A stretch of 64,000 nt of DNA. Source: an uncultured Nocardioides sp. (lineage in GTDB: Bacteria > Actinomycetota > Actinomycetes > Propionibacteriales > Nocardioidaceae). This document shows, in pieces, positions 53,263 to 61,864 of the stretch (position 1 is the first letter of the stretch; every line of letters starts with the position of its first letter). Made by a program: the position numbers and the translations under genes. The notes under the pieces are model-generated. The model saw only the letters and a list, made by a program, of their open reading frames with translations, had not been told where the DNA came from and searched no databases. Location: NCBI RefSeq assembly GCF_947489365.1, contig NZ_CANLDB010000002.1, positions 248,001 to 312,000 of the forward strand, read 5' to 3'.

Positions 53263-54489
53263 TCAGTGGATCCGTCGGACCGCGACCGCCGGCTCGGGGC
53301 CGACCAGCTCGGTGCCGACCTGGAGCACCAGCGTCCGACCCGACACCGAGCGGACCGTGACCGCCTCCGGCCCCGGGTCGTCGTCGACGGCACCGTCGCG
53401 ACCCACCGTCCGCACGACACCGTCGACCAGGACGAACCAGACGCCCCCGTCGACACCACCGGCGAAGTGGGCCAGGGCGGTGTCCGCGGACGCCACCTCC
53501 TCCGGCAGCCGTGTCACGACCGGCTCGGCCTCACCCGGGACGAGCGAGACCAGGCGGTCGCCGGCCACGCGCCACGCCAGGCCCCCGTCGGCGCGCAGGG
53601 CCAGCGGTGGCACCTCGCCGCCGTCGACCGACCCCAGCACCCGGCCGGAGCGGGCGTCCTCGAGCCGGACCGCGTCGCCGTCCGGCAGCGCCAGCACGTC
53701 GCCGACCGGGCCGGCGGGCGCCTCGTCCGGGTCGATCGAGCGGACGGTGTCCCCGGATGCGAGGTCGAGGACCCGGTAGGGCCCGTCGCCACCCGCGGCC
53801 GGTCCGCTGACCCCGACGTCGCCCTCGACGGCCCCGGGAGGCTGGACGTCGGCCCACCACGCGCGCTCGCCCGTGGTGGGGTCCAGGCCGAGGGTTCCCC
53901 CGCGTCGGGGCACCAGCACCGCCTGCTCGGTGACCACGGCCCCCGTCACGAACCCGTCCGAGCTGTCCGTGCCGGACGCCCGCCACCTCCACGGCACCTC
54001 GCCGGAACGAGCGTCCCTCGCCTCGATCCCGGCCTCGACCACGCAGTCGTCGGGATCGCCCGTCGCCGGGCAGGTGTACTGCTCGTACGGCACGGTGACG
54101 AGGTACCGGCCGCTCCCGGCCCGCCCCACCTCGACCCCGGGCTCGGCGTAGTACGTGCTCGAGCCGTCACCGTCGTCGTCGCGCAGCCGCCAGAGCCGCC
54201 GGCCCGAGTCCGCGTCCAGCACCTGCAGGCTGCTCTCGCCACCGCCCCGGACGTCGCCCACGAGGAGCACGTCGTCCCCGGCTCCCAGCAGCTGGGGGAC
54301 CTCCAGGCCCGAGGTGCGCGTCGCCCAGACCGGCTCACCGATCCGCACACCCGGCGGTTCCGGCGCCGCGGAGCTCCGAGCCGGGCCCGCAGGCTCGGAC
54401 TCCGAGGGGGTCCTCCCTGCGCCGTCCGAGCAGGCACCCAGGAGCAGGACGGCCGCGAGCGTCGCGACGACGGCGGCGGGGCGAGTCAT
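53263..54489 (-). CDS. PQQ-like beta-propeller lipoprotein, 408 aa
   Basis: The lipoprotein signal is VVATLAAVLLLGAC with the modified Cys at about residue 19. The rest is an eight-bladed-type propeller with repeated strand motifs around LDADSGRRLWRL, LDLASGDTVRS and DARSGRVLGSV, as in PQQ-like enzymes and BamB. A CPATGDPDDC pair of Cys may form a disulfide. Function unknown; likely a cell-surface sensor or scaffold. It is 22 bases downstream of a Nudix gene on the same strand and its end is close to mec, which has its own promoter. Confidence 0.85.
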   Translation of the reverse strand: MTRPAAVVATLAAVLLLGACSDGAGRTPSESEPAGPARSSAAPEPPGVRIGEPVWATRTSGLEVPQLLGAGDDVLLVGDVRGGGESSLQVLDADSGRRLWRLRDDDGDGSSTYYAEPGVEVGRAGSGRYLVTVPYEQYTCPATGDPDDCVVEAGIEARDARSGEVPWRWRASGTDSSDGFVTGAVVTEQAVLVPRRGGTLGLDPTTGERAWWADVQPPGAVEGDVGVSGPAAGGDGPYRVLDLASGDTVRSIDPDEAPAGPVGDVLALPDGDAVRLEDARSGRVLGSVDGGEVPPLALRADGGLAWRVAGDRLVSLVPGEAEPVVTRLPEEVASADTALAHFAGGVDGGVWFVLVDGVVRTVGRDGAVDDDPGPEAVTVRSVSGRTLVLQVGTELVGPEPAVAVRRIH

Positions 54490-54511
54490 GCACGGAGGAT
54501 CCCCACGGGGA

Positions 54512-54997
54512 TCAGACCCGAAACCGCGCCCGGTCCTCCCCCGACAGCGCCGCGGCGACCCGCTCGCGGTGCGCCGGCACGTCGAGGGCCGCCTCGACCT
54601 CGGCGACATCGCACCAGCGGACCGCCGACGACTCGTCGTCCGCCACGTGCGCCTCGCCCGCCAGCCAGGTGCAGGCGAAGGTGAGGTCCAGGTAGCGCGC
54701 CCGGTCGCCGTTGACGTGGGTCACGGGCGGACCGGACGAGGTGTCGACGAGCCGGTCGACCGACACGTCGACGCCGGTCTCCTCCAGGACCTCGCGGCGG
54801 GCACCGACGGCGGGCTGCTCGCCGGGGTCGAGGATCCCGGTCACCGGCGTCCAGCGGCCGTTGTCGGCGCGCTGGACGAGCAGCACCTCGCGGTCGGCCC
54901 CGGCCCCACGGACCACCACGGCCGTGACCGCGGGCAGCCAGAGCTCGTCGTGCCCCACGCGCTCCCGGAGCCGCAGGACGAACGCGGGGACGGGCAC
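54512..54997 (-). CDS. Nudix hydrolase, 161 aa
   Basis: The Nudix box is GILDPGEQPAVGARREVLEE followed by TGV, complete with the metal-binding REVLEE. The N-terminus is typical of the small ADP-ribose/ADP-sugar or 8-oxo-dNTP class, but the substrate cannot be told. GTG at 54997 abuts the TGA of the DUF2017 gene with no gap, and the next gene starts 22 bases on, so this is one operon. Confidence 0.88.
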   Translation of the reverse strand: MPVPAFVLRLRERVGHDELWLPAVTAVVVRGAGADREVLLVQRADNGRWTPVTGILDPGEQPAVGARREVLEETGVDVSVDRLVDTSSGPPVTHVNGDRARYLDLTFACTWLAGEAHVADDESSAVRWCDVAEVEAALDVPAHRERVAAALSGEDRARFRV

Positions 54998-55588
54998 TCA
55001 GGCCGCCTTGGTCAGGGCGTGGACGAGCGTCTCCTGCAGGTAGCCGACCCAGTCGTAGATGTCGTGGGCGCGGGCGCGGGGGTCGTCCTCCGGCATCGCC
55101 GCCCAGCGCTCCTCGTCGCCCTCCTCGACCTCGAGCCGGGTGGCCAGGGCGAGCCGGACGTCCGTGAACGTCCTCATCCACGCGTGCGCCTCGCCGCGGT
55201 CGAGCTCGACGTCGATCACGAGCCCGTCCTCGGTGAGCTCGGGCGGCAGCCCGGCCTCCTCGAGGGCGTCGATGATCGCGCTCGCCGACGTCGCCTTGGT
55301 GTCCCGCAGCGCGCCCTCGGTGAAGCGCCGGAAGTCGCCGGCGGCCTCCTCGTCGTCGGGGTACGCCGTCGGGAACAGCCGCCGCAGGACCGGGTCCTCG
55401 GGCTCGGTGGTCGGGCCGCTGAAGTCCATCATCGCCTCGAGCGGGTCCACGCTGTCCGTGGGCGCGGCCTGCTCGTTGCGGAGCAGCTCGACGAGCTGGG
55501 AGGTCAGCGACCGCAGCAGGTCGGCCTCGAAGCCCGAGAAGGTCGCGATCACCCGCTTGCTGCGCCGGTGCCAGGCGAAACCGCTCAT
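54998..55588 (-). CDS. DUF2017 protein, 196 aa
   Basis: A conserved actinobacterial protein of the DUF2017 family: an acidic, mostly helical protein with FSGFEADLLRSLTSQLVELL at the start and HDIYDWVGYLQETLVHALTKA at the end. It follows clpS by seven bases in the operon, as its homologue Rv1332 follows clpS in M. tuberculosis. Function is unknown. ATG at 55588 is at family position. Confidence 0.88.
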   Translation of the reverse strand: MSGFAWHRRSKRVIATFSGFEADLLRSLTSQLVELLRNEQAAPTDSVDPLEAMMDFSGPTTEPEDPVLRRLFPTAYPDDEEAAGDFRRFTEGALRDTKATSASAIIDALEEAGLPPELTEDGLVIDVELDRGEAHAWMRTFTDVRLALATRLEVEEGDEERWAAMPEDDPRARAHDIYDWVGYLQETLVHALTKAA

Positions 55589-55595
55589 CGGGGCC

Positions 55596-55904
55596 TCACT
55601 CGTCCTTCTCGAGCGTGGCCCACAGGCCGTACTCGTGCATGGCCTGGACGTCGCGCTCCATCTCCTCGCGGCTGCCGGAGCTGACGGCCGAGCGGCCGTC
55701 CTCGTGGACCTCCATCATCAGTCGGGTCGCCTTCTTCTCGGAGTAGCCGAAGTAGGTCCGGAAGACGTAGGTCACGTAGGACATGAGGTTGACGGGGTCG
55801 TTCCACACGATCGTGGTCCACGGCTTCTCGGGGACCGTGACCTCGGCGGGGACCTCGTCGGCGGTGAGGTCGGGCTCGACCTCGACGGGTGTCGGTGCGG
55901 TCAC
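55596..55904 (-). CDS. clpS: Clp protease adaptor ClpS, 102 aa
   Basis: Delivers N-degron substrates to ClpAP/ClpCP. The binding groove sequences [20 protein letters not shown] and [10 protein letters not shown] are clear; the N-terminal 20 residues are disordered. GTG at 55904; the preceding region has no -10 box. First gene of clpS-DUF2017-Nudix-lipoprotein and divergent from pncB, the same arrangement as clpS and pncB1 in M. tuberculosis. Confidence 0.93.
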   Translation of the reverse strand: MTAPTPVEVEPDLTADEVPAEVTVPEKPWTTIVWNDPVNLMSYVTYVFRTYFGYSEKKATRLMMEVHEDGRSAVSSGSREEMERDVQAMHEYGLWATLEKDE

Positions 55905-55930
55905 CGTCTCATCGTGGCACAGGGGGGTCC

Positions 55931-55936
55931 TACGCT
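55931..55936 (+). promoter_or_regulatory. leaderless -10 box TACGCT (pncB)
   Basis: TACGCT, 7 bases before GTG 55944. Confidence 0.55.
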
Positions 55937-55943
55937 CGGGCAG

Positions 55944-57227
55944 GTGAGCCAGAGCACCGCGCTGCTGACCGACGCCTACGAGCTGACGATGGTGCAGGCC
56001 GCCCTCGCCTCCGGCACCGCGCACCGTCGCTCGGTGTTCGAGATGTTCGGGCGCCGGCTGCCGCCGGGCCGGCGGTACGGCGTGGTGGCCGGCGTGGGCC
56101 GCCTGCTCGAGGCCCTGCGCGACTTCCGGTTCGACCAGCAGGCACTGGCCCACCTCGCCGACGCCGGGGTCGTCGACGAGCCCACCCTGACCTGGCTCGC
56201 CGACTACCGCTTCACCGGCGACGTCTGGGGCTACCCCGAGGGCGAGGTCTGGTTCCCCCACTCCCCCCTGCTCGTGGTGGAGGGCACCTTCGCGGAGGCG
56301 GTCCTGCTGGAGACGCTCGCGCTGTCCGTCTACAACCACGACTGCGCCGTGGCCGCCGCCGCGTCGCGGATGGTCGTGGCCGCCGGCGGGCGGCCCTGCA
56401 TCGAGATGGGCTCGCGCCGCACCCACGAGGAGTCGGCCGTCGCGGCCGCGCGGGCGGCGTACGTCGCGGGCTTCACGAGCACCTCGAACCTCGAGGCCGG
56501 CCGTCGTCACGGCATCCCGACCGCCGGCACGAGCGCCCACTCCTTCACGCTCCTGCACGACTCCGAGCGGGACGCGTTCACGGCCCAGGTGGCCTCGCTG
56601 GGTCCGGGGACGACGCTGCTGGTCGACACCTACGACGTCGAGGAGGCGGTCCGCACCGCCGTGGAGGTCGCCGGGACCGGCCTGGGCGCCGTCCGGCTCG
56701 ACTCCGGTGACCTCGGCGCCCTCGCCGACGAGGTGCGTGACCAGCTCGACTCCCTGGGGGCCACCGGCACCCGGATCGTGGTGACCAGCGACCTCGACGA
56801 GCACGCGATCGCCGCGCTCGCGGCCGCGCCCGTCGACGGGTACGGCGTCGGCACCCAGCTCGTCACCGGCTCCGGCCACCCGACCACCGGGCTCGTCTAC
56901 AAGCTCGTCGCCCGGGAGGGCGCCGACGGTGGCATGGTCGCCGTCGCGAAGCGCAGCCCCGGCAAGGACAGCCACGGGGGCCGCAAGTGGGCGGGCCGGC
57001 GGGTGGAGGACGGCACGGCCACGGCCGAGGTCGTCGGCGTCGGCGAGCGCCCCGACGACCCCGCACTCCGGGACCTGCTGGTGCCGCTGGTCCGTGACGG
57101 CGAGCCCGTCGGGGGCGAGGCGCTGACCGAGGCGCGCGACCGGCACGCCCGCGTCGTCGCCGAGCTGCCCGCCGCCGCGACCCGGATGTCGCGCGGCGAC
57201 GCCGTGCTGCCGACCGTCGAGCACTGA
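55944..57227 (+). CDS. pncB: nicotinate phosphoribosyltransferase, 427 aa
   Basis: Salvages nicotinate to NaMN for NAD synthesis. [11 protein letters not shown] opens the enzyme. The catalytic His region is [11 protein letters not shown]; the phosphate-binding segment is [15 protein letters not shown] and TSDLDEHAI, ending in [22 protein letters not shown]. Length is standard. The last codons, including the stop, lie in a 15-base tandem repeat. Divergent from clpS. Confidence 0.95.
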   Translation: MSQSTALLTDAYELTMVQAALASGTAHRRSVFEMFGRRLPPGRRYGVVAGVGRLLEALRDFRFDQQALAHLADAGVVDEPTLTWLADYRFTGDVWGYPEGEVWFPHSPLLVVEGTFAEAVLLETLALSVYNHDCAVAAAASRMVVAAGGRPCIEMGSRRTHEESAVAAARAAYVAGFTSTSNLEAGRRHGIPTAGTSAHSFTLLHDSERDAFTAQVASLGPGTTLLVDTYDVEEAVRTAVEVAGTGLGAVRLDSGDLGALADEVRDQLDSLGATGTRIVVTSDLDEHAIAALAAAPVDGYGVGTQLVTGSGHPTTGLVYKLVAREGADGGMVAVAKRSPGKDSHGGRKWAGRRVEDGTATAEVVGVGERPDDPALRDLLVPLVRDGEPVGGEALTEARDRHARVVAELPAAATRMSRGDAVLPTVEH

Positions 57228-57257
57228 ACCGTCGAGCACTGAACCGTCGAGCACCGA
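57213..57257 (+). repeat. three 15-base tandem units spanning the pncB stop
   Basis: ACCGTCGAGCACTGA occurs twice in a row and a third time with one change. The first unit encodes the final residues and the TGA stop of pncB; the others are beyond it, so the stop codon itself has been duplicated. Confidence 0.95.
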
Positions 57258-57277
57258 GCCGGGGCGCCTAAGAACTT

Positions 57278-57306
57278 CCTCACCCGCACCTCACCCGCAC
57301 CTCACC
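57278..57306 (+). promoter_or_regulatory. Pho-box-like direct repeats
   Basis: CCTCACCCGCA occurs twice (57278-57288 and 57289-57299), followed by a third partial CCTCACC. The 11-base period and TCACCCGC core resemble the direct-repeat units bound by Streptomyces PhoP. They end 22 bases before the ATG of the small secreted protein. CCGCACC/GGTGCGG (57295-57315) also makes a short hairpin here. Confidence 0.5.
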
Positions 57307-57328
57307 GGGGTGCGGTGGAGTCCTCGGC

Positions 57329-57736
57329 ATGAAGAAGCTCCTGGCCACCGCCACCCTGACCCTCGCCACCGCCGGCCTCGTCGGCCTGTCCGCACCCGCC
57401 GCCCAGGCCGACGACTTCGCCAAGAAGTCCGGCTCCTGCAGCCGCGACGCGTCGTACACGATGAAGCTGCGGGACACCGGCGGCGACGACCGGGACCGCA
57501 CCCGCGTCTCCTTCTTCATCAACTCGGACAAGTCGAACCGGAGCTGGAGGGTCCAGGTCAAGCGCGGCGGCCAGCGCGTCGCCACCACGACGAAGCGCAC
57601 GAACAACCGCGGCAACCTCACCGTGACCCGCGTCGTCCGGGCCGAGGACGACGCCCGCTTCACCGTGTTCGCGAAGTCCGGGTACGGCGAGACCTGCCGG
57701 CAGGTCCTCAGCCTCGACCGCGAGGACCGCGACTGA
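57329..57736 (+). CDS. small secreted protein, 135 aa
   Basis: Signal peptide LLATATLTLATAGLVGLSAP with a cleavage site after AQA. The mature part, about 105 residues, has two Cys (CSRD and ETCRQV) and a basic, beta-rich body (SWRVQVKRGGQRVATTTKR) with a C-terminus ending in DREDRD. No family is recognised. It stands behind a Pho-box-like array and a possible terminator of pncB, so phosphate-responsive expression is a testable guess. Confidence 0.7.
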   Translation: MKKLLATATLTLATAGLVGLSAPAAQADDFAKKSGSCSRDASYTMKLRDTGGDDRDRTRVSFFINSDKSNRSWRVQVKRGGQRVATTTKRTNNRGNLTVTRVVRAEDDARFTVFAKSGYGETCRQVLSLDREDRD

Positions 57737-57783
57737 CCCGCACCACCCTCGCGCACCGACGGCGAGCGGCGTGCCCGGGCCCT

Positions 57784-57789
57784 TAGGGT
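57784..57789 (+). promoter_or_regulatory. leaderless -10 box TAGGGT (MOSC gene)
   Basis: TAGGGT, 7 bases before the ATG at 57797. Confidence 0.55.
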
Positions 57790-57796
57790 CCCGGGT

Positions 57797-58675
57797 ATGC
57801 CGCTCGTCGTGTCCTCGTTGCACCGCTATCCCGTGAAGTCGGCCGGGGGCCAGGACCTCGGCGAGGCCCGGGTCGAGCCCTGGGGGCTGGCGGGCGACCA
57901 CCGCTGGATGGTCGCCACCGCCACGGGACTGATGGTCTCGGCGCGGGAGTGCCCCACGCTGCTCGGCGTCGGGGTCGACCTGGCGTCGGACGGCTCCGTC
58001 ACGCTGCGCGCGCCCGGCCGTGGGCCGTTCACGGTCGCCGTGCCCGACCCCGCCCCCGCCGAGGACCAGCGCCCCGTCGACCTGTGGGGCACCGCCACGT
58101 CCGGCACCGACGCCGGCGCGGCCGCGAGTGCGTGGCTGGGCGACCTGCTCGACGCCGCCCCGGGCGAGCTGCTGCTGCTGCACCTCGACGACCCGGCCCG
58201 GCGTCCGGTCGACCCGCGCTACGCCGGCACGGACGACCGGGTGAACTTCGCCGACGGCTTCCCGCTGCACCTCACCACCGACCGGTCGCTGACGGCGCTC
58301 AACCACCTCATCGACGACGGCCCCCGGGCCGACGAGGGACCGCTGCCGATGTCCCGCTTCCGGCCCAACCTCGTCGTCGCGGGCGCCGAGGCGTGGGAGG
58401 AGGACACCTGGCGGCGCATCCGGGTCGGCACGGGGGACGACGCCGTCGAGTTCCGGATGCCCAAGGGCTGCGCGCGGTGCGTCATGACCGCCACCGACCC
58501 CGCGTCCGGCGAGCTCGGTCGCGAGCCCCTGGCCACGCTCGTGCGGCACCGGCGCTGGGACGGCAAGTCCTGGTTCGGGATGAACCTCATCCCGGACGGC
58601 ACCGGCACCGTCCGGCTCGGCGACCCCGTCGAGGTGCTGGAGGTCGACGACTCCGGCGGCGGGCCACCTCGGTGA
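57797..58675 (+). CDS. MOSC-domain protein, 292 aa
   Basis: The N-terminal MOSC beta-barrel (SLHRYPVKSAGGQDL) and the C-terminal MOSC domain with its conserved Cys in KGCARCVMTATDP are both present, as in YcbX/mARC-like proteins, which use a molybdenum cofactor to reduce N-hydroxylated compounds. No cofactor gene is nearby. ATG at 57797 follows a leaderless promoter. The stop overlaps the GTG of the MFS gene. Confidence 0.88.
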   Translation: MPLVVSSLHRYPVKSAGGQDLGEARVEPWGLAGDHRWMVATATGLMVSARECPTLLGVGVDLASDGSVTLRAPGRGPFTVAVPDPAPAEDQRPVDLWGTATSGTDAGAAASAWLGDLLDAAPGELLLLHLDDPARRPVDPRYAGTDDRVNFADGFPLHLTTDRSLTALNHLIDDGPRADEGPLPMSRFRPNLVVAGAEAWEEDTWRRIRVGTGDDAVEFRMPKGCARCVMTATDPASGELGREPLATLVRHRRWDGKSWFGMNLIPDGTGTVRLGDPVEVLEVDDSGGGPPR

Positions 58676-59913
58676 GGGCCGCCCCGATCTCGGCGGGGCC
58701 GCTGCGTCACCGTTCGTTCCGCTGGTTCTTCGCCGCCCAGACCGTCAACGTGCTCGGGACCACGATGGTCTCGGTGGCGCTCGCGTTCGCCGTGCTGGAG
58801 GTCGACGACTCCCCCACCGCGCTGGGCGTCGTCCTCGCCGCGAACAGCATCCCGATGATCGTGTTCCTGCTGCTCGGCGGCGTGCTGGCCGACCGCGTCG
58901 ACCGCGGGATCCTGCTGCGGGGCTGCAACCTCGCGGCGTTCGCGACGTCGGCGACCTTCGCGGCGCTGGTGCTCACCGACACCGCCGAGGTCTGGAGCAT
59001 GGCCGTCCTCGGAGCCCTGAACGGCACCGTCGCAGCCGCGAGCCTGCCCGCGATGGCCGGCATCCTGCCCCAGCTCGTGCCGCGCGAGGACCTCCAGCGC
59101 GCGAACGTGCTGGTGTCGATGTCCCGCGGCGGGCTCGCCGTGGTCGGGCCGTCGGTGTCGGCGCTGCTGGTGGTCACCGCCGGACCGGGCTGGGCGCTCG
59201 CCGTCGACGCGACCACCTGGCTGCTCGCCGCCCTGCTGCTCCTCGCCGTCCGGCTGCCCCCGCGGGAGAAGGAGGCGACCGCCGGCGTCCTGGAGGACCT
59301 GCGGGTCGGGTGGACCTTCGTCCGCGGCACCACCTGGCTCTGGGTCGTGGTCGGCGCCTTCGCCCTCATGAACGCGGTGCGGAACGGCGGCTGGAGCACC
59401 CTCGGCCCCGTCCGGGCGCTCGAGACGGTCGGCGAGCGGGGCTGGGGCCTCGCCCTGTCCGCCACCGCCGCGGGCCTGCTCCTCGCCACCCTCGTCATGC
59501 TCCGGGTCGAGCTGAGGCGACCGCTGCTGGTCGGGATGCTCGGGGTGTCGCTCGGCGGCGTGCCGCTGCTCGTCCTCGGGCTCGGCGGGTCGGGGACGAC
59601 GACGCTGGTGCTGCTCGTCGCCACCGCCTTCCTCGCCGGCGCCGGCACCGAGCTCTTCAACCTCGGGTGGAACCTCTCGCTGCAGGAGCACGTGCCCGCC
59701 GACAAGCTGTCGCGGGTCTACTCCTACGACATGCTCGGCTCGTTCGCCGCCATCCCGGTCGGCCAGCTCACGTTCGGCCCGCTGGGCGCAGCCGTCGGGA
59801 TCGGCGCCGTCGTCGCCGCCGCGGGGGTGGCCTACCTCGTGCTCGCGCTGGTGACGCTGCTCAGCTCCGACGTACGACGGCTGGAGCGCGCCGGGGCCAC
59901 CGCGTCCGGCTGA
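58672..59913 (+). CDS. MFS transporter, 413 aa
   Basis: Twelve predicted helices. The A-motif-like loop between helices 2 and 3 is GGVLADRVDRGILLRG, and LGWNLSLQEHVPADKLSRVYSYDML is the region usual for the enterobactin-exporter-like/MFS_3 group. Drug or metabolite efflux is likely; the substrate is unknown. The GTG start overlaps the MOSC stop (GTGA), so the two are coupled. The 3' end overlaps the convergent P-type ATPase gene by 82 bases. Confidence 0.85.
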   Translation: MRAAPISAGPLRHRSFRWFFAAQTVNVLGTTMVSVALAFAVLEVDDSPTALGVVLAANSIPMIVFLLLGGVLADRVDRGILLRGCNLAAFATSATFAALVLTDTAEVWSMAVLGALNGTVAAASLPAMAGILPQLVPREDLQRANVLVSMSRGGLAVVGPSVSALLVVTAGPGWALAVDATTWLLAALLLLAVRLPPREKEATAGVLEDLRVGWTFVRGTTWLWVVVGAFALMNAVRNGGWSTLGPVRALETVGERGWGLALSATAAGLLLATLVMLRVELRRPLLVGMLGVSLGGVPLLVLGLGGSGTTTLVLLVATAFLAGAGTELFNLGWNLSLQEHVPADKLSRVYSYDMLGSFAAIPVGQLTFGPLGAAVGIGAVVAAAGVAYLVLALVTLLSSDVRRLERAGATASG

Positions 59914-61811
59914 GCGTCACGCCAGGCCCGCTCGCGGAGCAGGCGCATCCCATTCAGCGCGACGACGACGGTGGAGCCCTCGTGGCCCGCGACGCCCAGG
60001 ACCAGCGGGAGGGTGCCGACGACGTCCCAGGTCACCAGGGCGACGATGACCGACCCCGCGATCACGAGGTTGGCCCGCACCACCCGCTCGGCCCGGCGCG
60101 CCAGGGCGACGGCCTGCGGGAGCGCCGTCAGGTCGTCGCGCACCAGGACGACGTCGGCGCTCTCGACCGCGAGGTCGGAGCCGGACCGGCCCATGGCCAC
60201 CCCGACGTGGGCGCCGGCCAGGGCGGGGGCGTCGTTGACGCCGTCCCCCACCACCGCCAGCCGGGTCCCGTCGGCCTGCAGGGCCCGGACCTCCGTGACC
60301 TTCTCGTGCGGCAGCAGGCCCGCGCGGACGTCGTCGATCCCGACCTCGCCCGCCAGGGCGCGCGCGGCGACCGCGTTGTCGCCGGTCAGCAGGACCGGTG
60401 GCGCCGCCGTCAGCCCCCGCGTCGCGGCCACCGCCGCGGCGGCCTCGGGCCGGGCCGTGTCCGTGAGGGCCAGCACGCCCGCGGCCCCGCCGTCGAGCAG
60501 GACGACGACGACCGTGCGGCCCTCGGCCTCCAGCGTCGCGACGACAGCGCGGGCGTCGTCCGCCCCGGCGGCGGCGTCGTCCAGCAGGCGCGGGGCACCG
60601 ACCACCACGCGTCGCGGGTCACCGTCGGTGACGACGGTCGCCTCGACGCCCCGGCCGGCGAGCGAGCGGAACTCGGAGCACCGCGGCGCCGGTCCTCCCG
60701 CGGCCGCGACGACCGCCCGGCCCACCGGGTGCTCGCTGGGCTGCTCGGCGGCCGCCGCGAGGCGGAGCACGGTGTCGCGGTCGTGACCTGCGAGCGGGAC
60801 CACCGTCGTCACCTCCGGCACGCCGCGGGTCAGCGTGCCGGTCTTGTCGAGGGCGACCCGGTCGACCCGGGCGAGTCGCTCGAGCGCCACCGCCGAGCGG
60901 ACCAGCACGCCGTGGCGTCCCGCGTTCGCCATCGCCGCGAGCAGCGGCGGCATGGTCGCGAGGACGATCGCGCACGGCGACGCGACGATCATGAACGTCA
61001 TCGCGCGCAGCAGGGTCGGCTCGAACGCCGCCCCGAACGCCAGCGGGAGCGTCAGCAGCGCCACGGTCGCCACGACCACCAGCACGGAGTAACGCTGCTC
61101 GACGCGCTCGATGAGCAGCTGCGTCCGCGCCTTGGTGGCCGAGGCCTCCTCGACGAGGGCCACGATCCGGGCGACCACGGACTCCCCTGCCGGCACCTCG
61201 ACGCGGACGACCAGCGCGCCGCTGCCGTTGACCGTCCCCGCGTACACGGCCTCGCCGGGCTCCCGCCGTACGGGCAGAGGCTCGCCGGTCACCCCGGCCT
61301 GGTCGACCTCCGAGATCCCGTCGACGACGGTCCCGTCCGCGCCGATCCGCTCCCCCGGCCGGACGAGGACGCGGTCGCCGGGCAGGAGGACCGCGGCGTC
61401 GACCTCCTCCTCGGCGTCGTCGGCGCCGAGGCGGGTCGCGCGCTCCGGTGCCAGGGTCAGCAGGGACCGGATCGACTCCTCGGTGCGCCGGGTCGCCAGG
61501 GCCTCGAGGGCGCCCGAGGTGGCGAAGATGACGATGAGCAGCGCGCCGTCGAACACCGCGCCGATCGAGGCCGCGGCGACGGCCGCGACCACCATCAGCA
61601 GGTCGACGTCCAGCCGCCTCTCCCGCAGGGCGCGCAGGCCCTCGAGCAGCGGGTCCCAGCCGCCCGCGGCGTAGCAGGCCAGGTAGAGGGCCCAGAAGAC
61701 GAGGGTGGGCCCGTGGAGCAGGTGGACCACCCCGCCCAGGGCGAAGAGCACGGTCGAGGCGGCGGCCCACCGCGCCTCGGGGACGTCGGCGGCGAGTCGT
61801 AGCAGTCTCAC
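59832..61811 (-). CDS. P1B-4 metal-transporting ATPase (CtpJ/CoaT-like), 659 aa
   Basis: DKTGTLTRGVPEV is the phosphorylation motif. In the sixth membrane segment the metal motif is SPC (IVASPCAIVLATMPP), not CPC, and the final helices carry GHEGSTVVVALNGMRLL, both hallmarks of the P1B-4 class, which exports cobalt, nickel or ferrous iron. There is no N-terminal metal-binding domain. GTG at 61811 is preferred to ATG 61841, as a TATGGT box ends 7 bases before it and the upstream Met would lie in the operator. The divergent ArsR sensor is its likely regulator. Confidence 0.9.
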   Translation of the reverse strand: MRLLRLAADVPEARWAAASTVLFALGGVVHLLHGPTLVFWALYLACYAAGGWDPLLEGLRALRERRLDVDLLMVVAAVAAASIGAVFDGALLIVIFATSGALEALATRRTEESIRSLLTLAPERATRLGADDAEEEVDAAVLLPGDRVLVRPGERIGADGTVVDGISEVDQAGVTGEPLPVRREPGEAVYAGTVNGSGALVVRVEVPAGESVVARIVALVEEASATKARTQLLIERVEQRYSVLVVVATVALLTLPLAFGAAFEPTLLRAMTFMIVASPCAIVLATMPPLLAAMANAGRHGVLVRSAVALERLARVDRVALDKTGTLTRGVPEVTTVVPLAGHDRDTVLRLAAAAEQPSEHPVGRAVVAAAGGPAPRCSEFRSLAGRGVEATVVTDGDPRRVVVGAPRLLDDAAAGADDARAVVATLEAEGRTVVVVLLDGGAAGVLALTDTARPEAAAAVAATRGLTAAPPVLLTGDNAVAARALAGEVGIDDVRAGLLPHEKVTEVRALQADGTRLAVVGDGVNDAPALAGAHVGVAMGRSGSDLAVESADVVLVRDDLTALPQAVALARRAERVVRANLVIAGSVIVALVTWDVVGTLPLVLGVAGHEGSTVVVALNGMRLLRERAWRDAQPDAVAPARSSRRTSELSSVTSASTR

Positions 61812-61818
61812 CCGACCG

Positions 61819-61824
61819 ACCATA
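61819..61824 (-). promoter_or_regulatory. leaderless -10 box TATGGT (P1B-4 ATPase)
   Basis: TATGGT on the minus strand, 7 bases before GTG 61811, with the ArsR-type dyad directly upstream. Confidence 0.5.
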
Positions 61825-61843
61825 CATGTACATATGTTCATGT
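61824..61843. promoter_or_regulatory. ArsR/NmtR-type operator
   Basis: ACATGTACATATGTTCATGT is a 20-base dyad with a single mismatched pair, centred on ACATATGT. It separates the two divergent -10 boxes and resembles the 12-2-12 operators of SmtB/ArsR repressors. Confidence 0.7.
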
Positions 61844-61852
61844 GTTGATCGG

Positions 61853-61858
61853 TAGGCT
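61853..61858 (+). promoter_or_regulatory. leaderless -10 box TAGGCT (ArsR gene)
   Basis: TAGGCT, 6 bases before GTG 61865. Confidence 0.5.
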
Positions 61859-61864
61859 CGGGGT

